Part shown: positions 49,024 through 61,689 of the stretch, one piece after another
Numbering within the stretch: the stretch's first letter is position 1
Layout: each line of letters opens with the position of its first letter
Assembly (NCBI RefSeq): GCF_958979055.1
Contig: NC_084886.1
Span: forward strand, 10,464,654-10,528,653
From: Alnus glutinosa
Lineage: Eukaryota > Streptophyta > Magnoliopsida > Fagales > Betulaceae
DNA: 64,000 nt
Direction of reading: 5' to 3'
The notes under the pieces: generated by a model
Databases searched by the model: none
What the model saw: only the letters and a program-made list of their open reading frames with translations
What the model was told of the DNA's origin: nothing
Position numbers and translations under genes: made by a program

Positions 49024-51041
49024 TTAACTGGCAGTTGGAAGGTAGACCCTGAAGATGTCTCGCTTTCTAAGTTTATGCCTGCAAGTAGGGCATTTGTGCT
49101 GAATAGCTATTGCCACCTCAATGCACTTCTTACAGAAGATGTGACCACATTTCGTTGATGTCTCTTCAATCAACTGGCCCATGCAGATCGCACAACTGAA
49201 GGTAGGTCTTTCATGCTGGGGTTCAGAATGAGGCAGAATTGGAGGCATGGGAACATTACTTTTCTGCCATCAGAAATTGCAAGGGTTAGTTTCAATGTTA
49301 TGATTGCATGTACACTTGCTATTATTGCAAACATCCAGAATCTGACCCTAAGACTTCTAACTAACCCGTCACAACCAATGCTTACCAAGTTATTCATGAC
49401 TAGTCAGATGATTCAGATTAAGACTCCAGATTGAACTTAAGGCCATTATGCACAATTTAATACTTGAAAATGAATGGCCTGAAAGAGTATCACTTGGAAC
49501 ACACGTGCCTGAATAATGTGGCATTATTCAACACATTCGACCGCATTTTTAAGTTTCAGTAGGAGTTGGCCCTGAAAATGGATCTTCATAAAGAATATCA
49601 TACTCCACCTAGGTAACCAGTTCACATATATCGATAGCATGAAAAGGTTGATTACACATGCATGCGAGCTACATAAATAAAGACAACTTTAAGATCAACT
49701 AGCTTGACGCCCAACGAACTTTATACACTACCTGATAAAATATGCTGGTGCGCCCGATCCTTGATCCCTAGTAACATTTTTCTCTCATTTTCAATTTCCT
49801 TTTTGAGTTGTCCAGTCTTTCTAAAAATCGCTAAGGGTTAACAGATGATATGGAATGGAGAAGGATGGTCATTTTTGAAATGTTTGGACATACATCATGG
49901 AGTCAACATAAAAAAAAAAAGAGTTTAGTCATATTTTGGATAAAGAGAAATCGGCCGAAAACAATAAACAAAAGCCAAATGAATCTAAATAAGGGATGAA
50001 AGTATGAGGTGTCAAACAGCAGAAAGGAATAAACAAATTGACCTATACTATCCTTTTTCTTCACTTATAAAAAAAAGTCTCGCTTCTTTTTATTTTCAGG
50101 CCACTGTATTCTGAAGGGGCAGGCACTCTCTAGCCTTCATTAGCTAATATAATAGGTCATAATGTCATAGTACCTCTGAATGCACACACATGTACATATT
50201 CATACATTAATATAATAGGAAAAACATCAACTGATAAGTCAAACTTAAAGAAAGTCAAACCCATGTTTTGACAATTTAAATTAAAACTTATGCTAATTGT
50301 ACGGTTTCAAAGTTTCAACTCATAGAAGGGAAAAAGAAATACTGAAGAGCGTATCATGACAAAGACCAACAAAAAGGGCAGATCCCAAAAGGAAAAAGAA
50401 AAAGAAAGAAACTTATACAGAGAAATAACAGCATAGTCAAGCAAAAAGCAAAAACAATGCTTCAGTACTGACCTTGATTTTGTTACTGACTTCCATGTTC
50501 AGGTAAAGTTCCCAGTTAAAATGCACAGACTCAAGACTGGAGAAGCTGACACATGCACCTGTCTCTTTTTTCACAGAAAGGAAAGAGAACAACACATTCC
50601 AAAGTACATTTCTTTATATTAGGAAAGATGTGGGGAATAGTAAACTATTAAATAAAATGACCAAGAAATGCATTATAGTTTGATATGGCAAAAATCAGAA
50701 AGAAACCAAGATTCTAATAGTCATGTGAGTTTTTGAGGAACTGGTTACAGCAGAGCACCATTTGAGAACTTATTTATAAAAATGAAGAGTGGGAGCGCAG
50801 CTGAAAAAACAAGATTCTAATAGATTATCAAATGGAGGCAAAAATCAAGAGGGATATGTTATTTTCACTGCTACTCATGTTGCCCTTAGTACTATGCACC
50901 CGCAGCAAAATAACAAGATTCATAAAGAATACTAATGTCAGGATGTGTAATGTGTAAGCACAAGTCAAACATGTGACTGACATTCAATAAACTTTGTAGC
51001 ATGTAAGCAATCATGGTGCGGTTGTGTGTGCGTGCGCACAC

Positions 51042-51138
<97 letters not shown>

Positions 51139-52040
51139 TTCTAACTATTTAAACATTCATTTACACAGTTTATCAGTCAAGCATAAAGCTAATAAGATAA
51201 AATGTAGACACTTAAACACTAAATAGAATTTAGAGTTGTGAAGTTGAACAATAGTGGAAGGACAGGTTACAGTTATTATGGATGAATTGCTCAAAGTTAA
51301 TTTCATGCATTCAGAGTTCCTTTTATTACATTATTTAGTAGGCTGAGACTTTGGGAGTTTGAAGTTGAAGTCAATTTGCTCAAAGTTGATATCCAATGCT
51401 TTCTAAGTCTCACATAAAACAACATTAATGATTAGACTCTCACATAAATAAATGTTTTTCAAGCAAATGCCTCGATCAAATAAAATAACAAGGAAAAAAA
51501 AGCCCACCCCTATAGAGAGAAAAGCTCGGCAATCATAGCATCTCAAGAAAAAAGAATACACACACACATAGAACACGAGAATATAGGGGTGAAAAGGGCC
51601 AGTGGACCTGAAACATGACTGCATGCTTCTGCAGGATCATGGAACCTGTCTATAACTCCACAGCTTCTCTGAGAACGGTTTCTTTGAGAATTGCTCATTG
51701 CCTAACAACAGGAGAAACTCATTTAGAGAATTTCAGTTGAAAAACATGTAAGTTCGCATGAAAGGATAGATAATATAAATACTATAATGCATACTTCTGC
51801 AAATTTCCTTGGGGAGACCACAACAATTTCTTCATCAATGAACTCGGCATTAACTAGAGTTTCTCTTTGTGAGTATCCATTCTCTCGAGGTTGTGCATCT
51901 CGAGGATCAGTTAGAGCTGTGTTCTCCTCAGGAGGTGGATAATTGAGGTCCAAGTCAAATACCATCCTTCTCCCCTTGAAGCCTCTTGCACTCCCTTCGG
52001 GACATTCGCTTGATCCATTTAAGCTCATGCTAAGAATCAT
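49024..52040 (-). CDS. RNF4-like RING protein, probable SUMO-targeted ubiquitin ligase
   Basis: Four exons join in phase: 52040-51795, 51701-51608, 50558-50473 and 49263-49024 (666 nt, 221 residues, TAA stop). A C3HC4 RING finger occupies 166-203 (C166, C169, C181, H183, C186, C189, C200, C203), with CAICMGQLIEE and CGHIFCKKC as in RNF4/SLX8-type ligases, and ends near the C-terminus with RVYLP. Residues 69-76 (DEEIVVVS) fit a SUMO-interaction motif: a hydrophobic core preceded by acids. Residues 31-36 (DLNYPP) fit the DLNxxP form of the EAR motif. RING identity is firm; SUMO-targeted ligase activity is inferred from RING plus motif. A second in-frame ATG at 52028 could be the start. Intron 2 holds a 94-bp (AG)n run. 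Confidence 0.85.
51043..51136. repeat. 94-bp (AG)n microsatellite
   Basis: About 47 uninterrupted AG units inside intron 2 of the RING gene, preceded by a GT/GC/AC-rich alternating stretch. On the gene's own strand it is a (CT)n pyrimidine tract about 480 bp before the exon 3 acceptor. Length polymorphism is likely. Confidence 0.95.
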
Positions 52041-54525
52041 ATTTGCTGGTTTTTAAAGTCTTGCGACCCTAAACATCCAGAGACATGAATAGCTTATAAA
52101 GGAAGGAATCCTATATCTGATTTATTTCAAAGAATCTATAATTTACGATAACCTATCTAACCACCCAATTTCCTGAATACCCAATTTACTGAGAAATTGA
52201 TTAAAAAGAAGACATACCTATTGCTTCAAGAAAACACACACACACGCACATTAAGTGATCGATTTCACACAAATGATTCAAGAGAAAACACACATCCGGC
52301 GTTTGGATATTGTTCTTGAAAACTTTAAAACAAAAAGATGCATAAAGATAAGCACACGTTTGGTGGGTAATCTCGTTAAAAGAAATTCTTCTATGAATAT
52401 TACTTACAATGCATTCTTCTCAAGAAACATAAATGATCGTGTTTTAGGAGAAGAATGGCCAAATAACTTATAAATGTTGTTCAGATTTATTTCGTACTTT
52501 TTAAAAACACGCATGAAGTCCAAACCGAAACTGATACTTAAACTAATTTGATATACCATTTAACGAAGAACTAAAGAAGAATTCTACAGACCTGGTTCAG
52601 CCAAACCAACTAGGCTTTAAGCTTTCAACCAAATATGAATACGAGAGAAAAATCGAAAAACAAAGTAGCACAAGAAATCAAATTGGAAATGAATCGATTA
52701 TTACACACATGGCACGCCCATATTATCAGTGAAGATACTAACCAAAAATACCAAATGCTAACGCAATTCTTCTGATAATCCAATAATAATAATAATAAAA
52801 GAACCCCGAAAAGCCTTAATCGATCAAACATCAATTTCAATTGACTCTTTTTTTTAAAAAAAATAGTTAATTTCAATTGACTTAGGCAGAAGATCATACC
52901 TGTGGATATAAAATCAGAACCTGCGTTATGATACAAAGAATAGATGATAGATTTGACAACAATCTTATAGAATAATAAAAAATGATAGGATAAGAACAAG
53001 GAGACTATTTTCTGCCTTTCCATATAAATGCGTATGCACTTAGAATACAATTACAGGCTACAGCCCAAAGTCTTCTTCCTCTCTATGGTTTCCTCGTCAT
53101 TTTCGAGAAAATTTAATAGTATTGCTCGTTTCAATGTCTTGAGCGTACTATTAAATTTCTACTCTCTCATTTTCACATTTTGGCCTCTCTCTCTCTCTCT
53201 CTCCCGCTCTAACTTATAAACACGGACCGGATGCGGGTTGTGTGCAAAATAGTTTTCTTGACCGAATTGTATCCATTTTTTTTTTTTAGCAGAATAAAAT
53301 AAAACAAACTTAAATAATTGTTCAGTTTATTTCATACGATCATGAAATAAAGTTCAAAGAGCTACATTTTATTTTTGATAATTCAAATTTTTACGATACA
53401 TAAAACTCTTATTTATAAAAATATTTAAATAAATAAGTACGGCAATCATCATCAAATCTAATTATAGGATATTATAATCAATTACCATCAAATCATACTT
53501 TATTTAATTATCATCAAATATTTGAAATCAAAACTCCAAATTTATTATAACATTCCTTTGAACTCAAAGTATAATATTTTGAAAAATTGAATATGATTTT
53601 ATTTTTAATTTTTTGATATGGTAGATGGCAGCGAATACTTAAAACTCGCTGGATTTGGTAGTAAACAGTGGCAGTGATTGAAGGGGGTCAGCGACAGTAA
53701 TCAAATATGAGCCTTTAATAACAATATACCAAAAATGGTAAACTATGAGCCAAAATGAGGCAAATTATGAGTCTTCTAACTATACTACAAATGCGATAAA
53801 TTATGTCAACAAATTGCCAAAATGAGAGCGAACAAATGGCTAAAAAGATGCCAACTATTGGTCTTAAATGGGCATGTGTCTTTCAATAATACCATAAAGG
53901 TTGGGCTTTGATTTATAAACAACACCACAAAAGCCAAAATATGGGTCGGGTCAACAACATAACCAAAAATATACCAAATAATTGGCCAACAAATTGCCAA
54001 AAAATATAAGGCGTTACCCTTTTTTTTTTCCAACTGTTTTTTTGTTTTTTTTTTCAATCTTGGATTGCAAAGTGGGTATAAGTTATATCTTCATACACGA
54101 AATAATCTTCAATCACAAAGTTTGTAACTTCACTCAAATGCACTAGTGAAATGGTAAGTCAGTGACTTAATGAGTACATCATGCGTGAAATAGTGTTATG
54201 TAATGAACCCAATCATTTAGAAACATATGACTAAAATCACGCATGCAATAATGTTTCTCAGTATTAAAAGACATAAATTCATGTTGATGCACAAATGCAT
54301 ATAATATATAATTATATTACAAGTAATAACCCTATTCATTTACGGTGGGGTCTGCGTGTCCAAAAAGACATGGTACAATCTCGATGTCCTGAATGAGGTA
54401 TATAGCCAGTCATTCCCTGTACGCTTGATTGGGTCTGACCCCTATGGTAGGAGATACACTTGTCAATTGTATGATATGCTACATGTCACGAGAATAGGTG
54501 CTCTTCATATTGATTCTCATATTTT

Positions 54526-54571
<46 letters not shown>

Positions 54572-54740
54572 AAGAGAAAGAAGAAGAAGAAGAAAGAGTA
54601 TAAAAATAAAAGAAAATGCAAAAAAAAAAAAATATTTTTTTTTTCAGCACCATATATATATATATGTGTGTGTGTGAGAGAGAGTATGAACATAAATTTT
54701 ATACAAACTACTGCCCATAATTAAGATTTACATGTGTTAT
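52041..54740. other. intergenic DNA between divergent RING and GYRA genes
   Basis: A CT-rich stretch at about 53185-53205 may mark the RING gene's leader. The rest is AT-rich with poly(T), a (TA)n run at about 54530-54568 and a (TG)n/(AG)n run near 54664-54684. No gene was seen. Confidence 0.4.
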
Positions 54741-54744
54741 TTGA

Positions 54745-54827
54745 CACGTGAAAAAGTTTTTATATATATTTTGTCTCTTCCTTTCAAAAGTTCAAAAACA
54801 TAATAGAGGTCACGTGTCATTCACGTG
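54745..54827 (+). promoter_or_regulatory. three G-box (CACGTG) sites upstream of GYRA
   Basis: CACGTG occurs at 54745-54750, 54811-54816 and 54822-54827. The last two start 11 bp apart, one helical turn. They lie about 180-265 bp before the start codon used here. G-boxes bind bZIP and bHLH factors and often serve light or abscisic-acid control. Binding here is inferred. Confidence 0.45.
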
Positions 54828-54897
54828 CATGCTTAAACCTTGGCGCGCATCCCCCCAAGTCCCCAGCATTTCTTTAGGGTTTTTCACTTTTTTCTGA

Positions 54898-56240
<1,343 letters not shown>

Positions 56241-56779
56241 GTAATAATGGAATTGTAATTTGTTCATGGAGAGGTACAGAGGAGTTGGTTTGTGCTTTGC
56301 TAATCAAGGCCTGTCTGTCTAGCATTGAATGCCTATGTTATGTTCGTGTCCAATTGTTTGTTCACTTATATAAGTTGGTGTCATAGACAAGTATAAAGAG
56401 AATGGTTAGGTCCTCTGGCCGGAAAATATATGTAGAGTGTCCTTTAGTTACCCTTTTTACTAATTTATATAATTACCCCACCAAAGGCTACTAAATCCTT
56501 AGAAACTTGCAAACTTAAACTTGTAAAGCACATGTAGCGTATGTTGATGTGTTTGATATTATGCATTTTAGGAATTTGTTAATGTTGCATTCTCTTTACT
56601 CATTGGGATGGTTGTTGAGGGTGGATTCTTGAAACTCTACCCAAATTTAGCAAAGTGAGAACTATTGATAGCAACCATTCATCCATAGAGAGTCTTGAAC
56701 AAAATATATTTTAAGGCTACCACCGTTTTCTCACAATCTTCAAAATTTCAAGAATTGGATTATCTCCAGATGCACCACA
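56241..56779. other. start of the GYRA intron or flank, no further exon
   Basis: AT-rich, intron-like DNA after the exon 3 donor. The expected next GyrA block, with the catalytic tyrosine, is not present in any frame I read. Confidence 0.5.
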
Positions 56780-58150
56780 TTACGTAATGGTGAGCCATTT
56801 TCCAAGCTTATAAGTTATGATGACTACCAAATGGCCACTCCAACTAGCCAGTAACTCCACCACCCGATTGGGCATTATCCATTGTACTTCGAAAAAGACG
56901 GAAAATTAATACTCACAATTCTCTAGCAACTCCATGGTGGAGCAAAAGATGATCGATTAATTCCCCACTGTTCTTGCACATGCAACACTAATCCATCACT
57001 ATTATGTGCCTCTTTCTTAGATTATCCGAGGTCAATATCCTCCCTAACGTTGCTTCCATACAAAGAAAGCTACTCTCGTAGGGGCCTTATTTATCAAAGG
57101 CAAAGAAAACCAGCATGGGGCTAAGCGCATGATAAAAAGATATGACCTCACATGTTTGCCTTTCGGAGGGGAGCCAACAAATTCTATCATTGCCCCCTTT
57201 GTTCAACCAGGTTGAAAAAAGAGGTGACCATCTCTAATTCTCAAACTTGTACGAGCCTGATAATGGTGATATTCCATTGGCAGATTTGTTTTTTTGATAA
57301 GTAATTGTAATTCAATTCATTAAAAGCGCAGAGGGGTGCAACCCTTATACACAAGAAGTATATAAGAGAGCTCATAAATGGGACGAGAAGAGAATAAATT
57401 TAAAAAGTCTACAAAAGTAAAATCATTCAAGCAATGATGGGATGTTATCCAAATATATAACATATTAAGCAAACGTTTCTGTAGCTCCACCATTGATGTC
57501 TCTACATTTTCAAAGATCTGCGCATTCCGTTCTCGCCAAATACACCACAATAAACACAATGGAGCTAACATATGGTTTGCTCCATTGGCAGATTTTGTTC
57601 ACCATCACCATATGGTTTGCAATCGATGCCTCCTTAAAACATGCAATACTATACAACACTAGGCAAGCTTCCTTCAGGGTATGATCTCCACACAAGACGT
57701 TGTGCCAGAATCGAATTTAAGCCCATCTCCCACCTCATATCTCACAAATTTGGAAAAGTCCCCCATCCCATCCTAATGTTCCCCCCCCGCTCATGGGACT
57801 TGTGTTCCTCATTGGAGCACCATCCTCCCCAAATGCTTTCATATTTAGCTTCCACTACCAATCTGCACAAAGCCTCCCCCTCCGTGTCGTAATACCATAA
57901 TCATTTCCCCAAGAGAGCTCGGTTAAACAAAACCAGGTTCCTAATCTCCAACCCTCTTGAGAAAATCGGAGTACAAATATTGGACTAGTTGGTTAGATGG
58001 AATTTAAACTTTTCACCCACTCCACTCTACAGGAAGTCCCATTGAATTTTCTTGATACTGTTAGCAACACCAATTGGGATGGGAAAAGGGACAGAAAATA
58101 CATAGGCAAATTGATGAGAGTGCTTTTAATCAGAGTAACAACCCTTTGGC
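56780..58150 (-). pseudogene. decayed LINE ORF2, minus strand
   Basis: Minus-strand fragments follow L1 ORF2 order. Near 58130-57880 is a degenerate thumb region with EGEALCRLVVEAKY. At 57690-57600 is CGDHTLKEACLVLYSIACFK. After an inserted element, RILTSDNLRKRHIIVMD and CCMCKNSGELIDHLLLHH of the zf-RVT domain lie at about 57050-56930. Stops and frameshifts occur throughout. It is opposite in direction to GYRA. Confidence 0.7.
57273..57595 (-). mobile_element. 293-bp 5'-truncated LINE insertion with 15-bp duplication
   Basis: TCCATTGGCAGATTT at 57273-57287 recurs at 57581-57595. The insert (57288-57580) starts with poly(T) and GATAAGTAATTG. On the minus strand it encodes LLWCIWRERNAQIFENVE and LLNMLYIWITSHH, the very end of L1-type ORF2, then its 3' UTR and poly(A). 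It sits inside the older LINE relic, whose frame continues on each side. Confidence 0.85.
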
Positions 58151-58194
58151 AGATAAAGCCGCTTCCATCTTGCTAAAGGATGTTTCATGATGGA

Positions 58195-58610
58195 TAGATG
58201 TGGGACTTCCTCACCCTTGATAATCTTAGGAGGCGGCATGTCATCGTGATGGACAGATGTTGCATCATGCCGCTTCCATTTTCATTGTGATGTGGCTTCC
58301 GCTATTTGGACTGTTCTTTTCAATCGCTTTGGGATGTCTTGGATTATGCCTAGACGTGTCATTGATTTGTATGATTGTTGGTGGTCCTCTGGTAGGCCAA
58401 GGAACGCTGCGGTGTGGAAAATGCTGCTTACGTGCCGCTTTTGGTGTTTATGGAAGGAAAAGAATGATAGAAATTTCGAGGAGAATGAGAGGTCTATGGG
58501 TGATATTATTTCTATGTTATTTGAAACTTTGTATCTTTGGACGACGGCGTATGTTTCTCCTCTGTCGATTAGTTTTAGTGATTTTCTTTTTCGTTTTGCC
58601 CTTTCTTGTT

Positions 58611-58651
<41 letters not shown>

Positions 58652-58670
58652 TTTTCTGTGTACTTCGATA
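58195..58670 (+). pseudogene. LINE ORF2 3' end, plus strand
   Basis: In the frame at 58292-58612 the sequence reads ASAIWTVLFNRFG, then CRFWCLWKEKNDRNFEENER and ETLYLWTTAYVSP before TAG, typical of the last residues of L1-type ORF2. The zf-RVT start just before it (LRRRHVIVMDRCC) is in another frame, so the copy is broken. A run of about 30 T follows in the 3' UTR. Confidence 0.65.
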
Positions 58671-58789
58671 ATGTCATCTCATATAGATTTTGCCTTCAAT
58701 GGAGATCCTAGCGGAAGGCCCAAGTACTTCATAGACAAAGAGGGCACTCTGCTACCAAGGATAGCAACCAAGCCTCGAACATCTTCATT

Positions 58790-59130
58790 TTTTTTTTTCC
58801 CCGATAATTAATTGAAGTTTCATTTAAAGAATAAGGCGCCCCAAGTTCGCAGAAAGTATACAAGAAAAAACACCTAGCTAGAAGGAGAAAACAAAATAAG
58901 AAAAATCATGAAAACTAATAACTAAAGGAGAAACAAAAGCAGCTGTCTAAATAAACAAAGTTTTGAAGAAAAGAGACAATTTCCTCCGATATCCTCTCAC
59001 GGTCCTCACAACTCCTGTTATTCTTTTCCTTTCATAGACACCACAAAAGACACGAATACACTATATTCCATACAACGGTACTCTGAATGCTGCTGACAAT
59101 CTACCAACAAGCATACAAGTCGATTACTCG
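58790..59130 (-). pseudogene. LINE 3' fragment, minus strand
   Basis: Poly(T) and CCCCGATAATTAATTG at the left are followed by sequence that on the minus strand reads, with frame changes, as the ORF2 C-terminus (WKERNN-like, then KTLF-TAAFVSPLVISFHDF) and a short 3' UTR with TTGTATACTTTCTGCG. It is a truncated copy. Confidence 0.5.
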
Positions 59131-59398
59131 TTTAGGCATAACTAGGAGGTAAATGAACAAAGCCGCTCACGAACAAGTTTGGGTTCGGTTAATTTATTAA
59201 ACAAACAAAGCTCGAACTAAAATTTAGGCTCGTTTATTAATTGGCTTGGCTCGTATAAACTTGGCTTGGCTCGTATAAGCTTGTATAACTTTATTTTTTA
59301 TAAGATTTATTTTAACTTTGTAATGAGAAAATGTTAAGTATTTAAAAAGATAAAAATGAATTCTCTTTGTAATGTAATAGATATAGCTTGAATTACTG

Positions 59399-60931
59399 TG
59401 TAGAATTTCAGAGTATATTGGCTTTCAAGGCAGAACCAGAATGTAAAATAGGCAAACCTGTACCATTTCCTATGCAAATTTGATCTTGGCCAGTGTACTC
59501 ATCTGCTGAGAGATTCAGATTCTGAAAATTATTTGTCATGTGATGTGTTGCAGCAGTATCCGGGTACCAATTTTCTTCAGGAGGCAGGAAAGGCGAGGAG
59601 TAATAAGCCTGAGCATTTGAGTATGCTAGAGGAGAAGGTGCAGCCAGAGCAGGGTCCGGTCGTTGATAACATCTTGGAGCAGTGTGACCAATCTTGCCAC
59701 AGAGTTGGTAGATTGGCCGAGAAGGAGCAGCAGGGTCTTGGGAGAAATAATGACCTCTGCCTCGGCCACCAGAAGATGGTCCTCTGCCTCTATACGTGGT
59801 GCGACCTCGACCACGATATCCTCTCCCACGATTCATGGGAGCCCGAGTAGAAATATTAGCCATAGGAGGGGAAACCTCAGTAGGGGAAAGATTGTGCTCT
59901 ATCCTCATCTCGTGAGCAAGGAGATGGCCATAAATATCATCTAAGGAGAGAGGATCCAACCGAGTGGTGATGGATGTGACAAAGGGATCATACTCAGATC
60001 CGAGGCCAGCAAGAAGGTAGGAGGTGCTTTCAAAGTCATTGAGTTGCTGTTCGGCAGCAGTAAGATTGTCACACATGGCTTTAAAGGATTGAAAATACTC
60101 TCTGATTGAAGAGCTACCTTTCTTGGCTGTGGCAAGGCGATAGTGAATCTGCATAACCTGTGAACGAGCTTGGGAAGCAAACATGGAGACAAGAGTCGTC
60201 CAAAGTTGATGAGCAGTGGCTGAGCCGACGGCATGAACTACTAATGGTTCAGTGAGCGTGGAGATCAACACGCTGAGCAGCATCTGGTCACGTTGACACC
60301 AGAGAAGGAAGTCGGGATTAGCCATGGTGGCAGGGGCACCAGGAGTGGTGCTAGTATTCGGGATGGTCTGGGCTGGAGGTGGAGTTGTACCATCCAGGAA
60401 GCCATACGCATCATTGGCTTTAACAAAGGCCAAAATCTGAGTTCGCCAGCTAGGAAAGTTGCTGTTAGACAGCTTGATATTCAAGGTATGGTTCATATTT
60501 GGGACGGTGAAGAGGACGTTGGATGAAGAAGACTTGGAGGAGGAATCCGGGGAGGCAGACATAATGATGATCAGGAAAGGAAAAAAATATTTCTGGAGAC
60601 GTGAGTCTATAGTTGCTCTGATACCATGTAGAATTTCAGAGTATATTGGCTTTCAAGCTTGCTCATCTAGTGAGCGTGTATAGGATTATATATATAACAT
60701 ACAATGTAGTATAGTTTACATGATAAACCTTAGCTTACAGTATTCTAATCTAACACAAACTCTTAGATAGAAATCTAATTACAAGTAAATCTCCTCTAGA
60801 TAATGTTTTCCTTATCAACCGGTTGTGTTATCAATACTCACTAGGAGGTTTGATCAACCGGGAGTCTATCAGCACACTCACTAGGAATCTTAAGAGATTG
60901 AATCACATTAGGAGTATGCTGTGCGCTAATA
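59399..60931 (-). mobile_element. Ty1/Copia deletion derivative: LTR, primer site, gag, LTR end
   Basis: TACTG flanks the element on both sides (59394-59398 and 60932-60936). The 5' LTR is 60627-60931 (305 bp). Next to it at 60615-60626 is the minus-strand primer site TGGTATCAGAGC for initiator tRNA-Met. A gag frame follows, and then only the last 31 bp of the 3' LTR (59399-59429), identical to 60627-60657. Protease beyond its first motif, integrase, RT and RNase H are missing. The LTR start reads TATTAG where TGTTAG is expected, a single base change. Confidence 0.85.
59408..60562 (-). CDS. Copia gag polyprotein fragment (UBN2/gag with zinc knuckle remnant)
   Basis: An open frame of 384 residues. 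The first part (about 20-240) is a Copia-type gag domain, with LSNSNFPSWRTQI, SVLISTLTEPLVVHAVG, LWTTLVSMFASQARSQVMQI and YLLAGLGSEYDPFVTSI. An Arg/Gly-rich stretch follows (about 245-275). A zinc knuckle at about 285-298 keeps C-x4-H-x4-C, but its first cysteine is Tyr285. The frame then enters the start of protease (WYPDTAATHHM) and ends in the LTR remnant, where the deletion joins gag to the 3' LTR. Gag packages element RNA into particles. Here the element has no enzyme genes and could move only with help. Confidence 0.85.
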   Translation of the reverse strand: MSASPDSSSKSSSSNVLFTVPNMNHTLNIKLSNSNFPSWRTQILAFVKANDAYGFLDGTTPPPAQTIPNTSTTPGAPATMANPDFLLWCQRDQMLLSVLISTLTEPLVVHAVGSATAHQLWTTLVSMFASQARSQVMQIHYRLATAKKGSSSIREYFQSFKAMCDNLTAAEQQLNDFESTSYLLAGLGSEYDPFVTSITTRLDPLSLDDIYGHLLAHEMRIEHNLSPTEVSPPMANISTRAPMNRGRGYRGRGRTTYRGRGPSSGGRGRGHYFSQDPAAPSRPIYQLCGKIGHTAPRCYQRPDPALAAPSPLAYSNAQAYYSSPFLPPEENWYPDTAATHHMTNNFQNLNLSADEYTGQDQICIGNGTGLPILHSGSALKANIL

Positions 60932-60936
60932 TACTG

Positions 60937-61284
60937 TAATTGTGAATCTTAATATAGATATGTGTATATATGAGTGGGTTTATGTGTATGTATATATATG
61001 TGTGTGAGTGTGTGTAATGAATGTATATACATACTATAAGATAGACATAGAAACATGAGATTAGATTATATAAGATAATTACTCAAATAATAAATTATAA
61101 CAGTAATTAAATAACTAATAATTAGTATCAATTTACAAAAAATAAAAGAAAATAAACAATCACAACATTTACTTTATATCTTGAAAGAATAAGTTAATTA
61201 AGTAGTTAGTGAACAAGTGAGCCTAACCTGAACAGCCAATGTACCAGGTTAGGAGGGTAGCACATCCTCGTCACTAGACTATAT
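60937..61284. other. AT-rich stretch between retroelements
   Basis: A TATATGTGTG-type alternating run at about 60957-61015 and AT-rich sequence. No frame of note. Confidence 0.5.
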
Positions 61285-61560
61285 TATAGATAACTTTGAT
61301 GCTAGGGGTTTTGGTTCTAGCCGGGGAAAGGCATAAGGGTTCCTGCTGTGATGTAATGTTCTCTGGATTTTGTGGGCTGGTTTCTGCTAGGGTGTTTGGG
61401 TTTCCTCATTTTTTTGGGTTTTGCGGGTGTTTTCCCCCTTTTTCTTTCTCTTTTCCTGTTTTGGTGCTCATTTTGTGGACTTTCTGTATGCTTAGGGGTG
61501 TTTTTACACTTTTTATAAATTTCTCTGATTACCTATCAATAAAAACTTTGAGCAAAAACA
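61285..61560 (+). mobile_element. LINE 3' UTR fragment, plus strand
   Basis: A G/T-rich stretch (GGGGTGTTTTTACAC, TTGTGGACTTTCTGTATGC) ends in TCTGATTACCTATCAATAAAA, the plus-strand form of the (A)n-ended TTACTTATCA tail found at the other LINE ends. No ORF2 coding is left directly upstream. Confidence 0.5.
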
Positions 61561-61689
61561 GCTTAAATCTTTGTTAGAGCTAGATGATATACAAAAGGTA
61601 ATGATAGTTCTAAAAACATTGGCTCTTTGTATACACTAAAATCAGAGCATGGAAAAGAAAGAATTAAAAAACACAAACTTTAATTGAAA

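Noticed and set aside
51026-51226. 66-codon frame rich in Arg-Glu
   Set aside because: It is a translation of the (AG)n microsatellite.
58257-58811. 184-codon plus-strand frame with Phe runs
   Set aside because: It is out of frame with the LINE ORF2 end present here and passes through the poly(T) tract.
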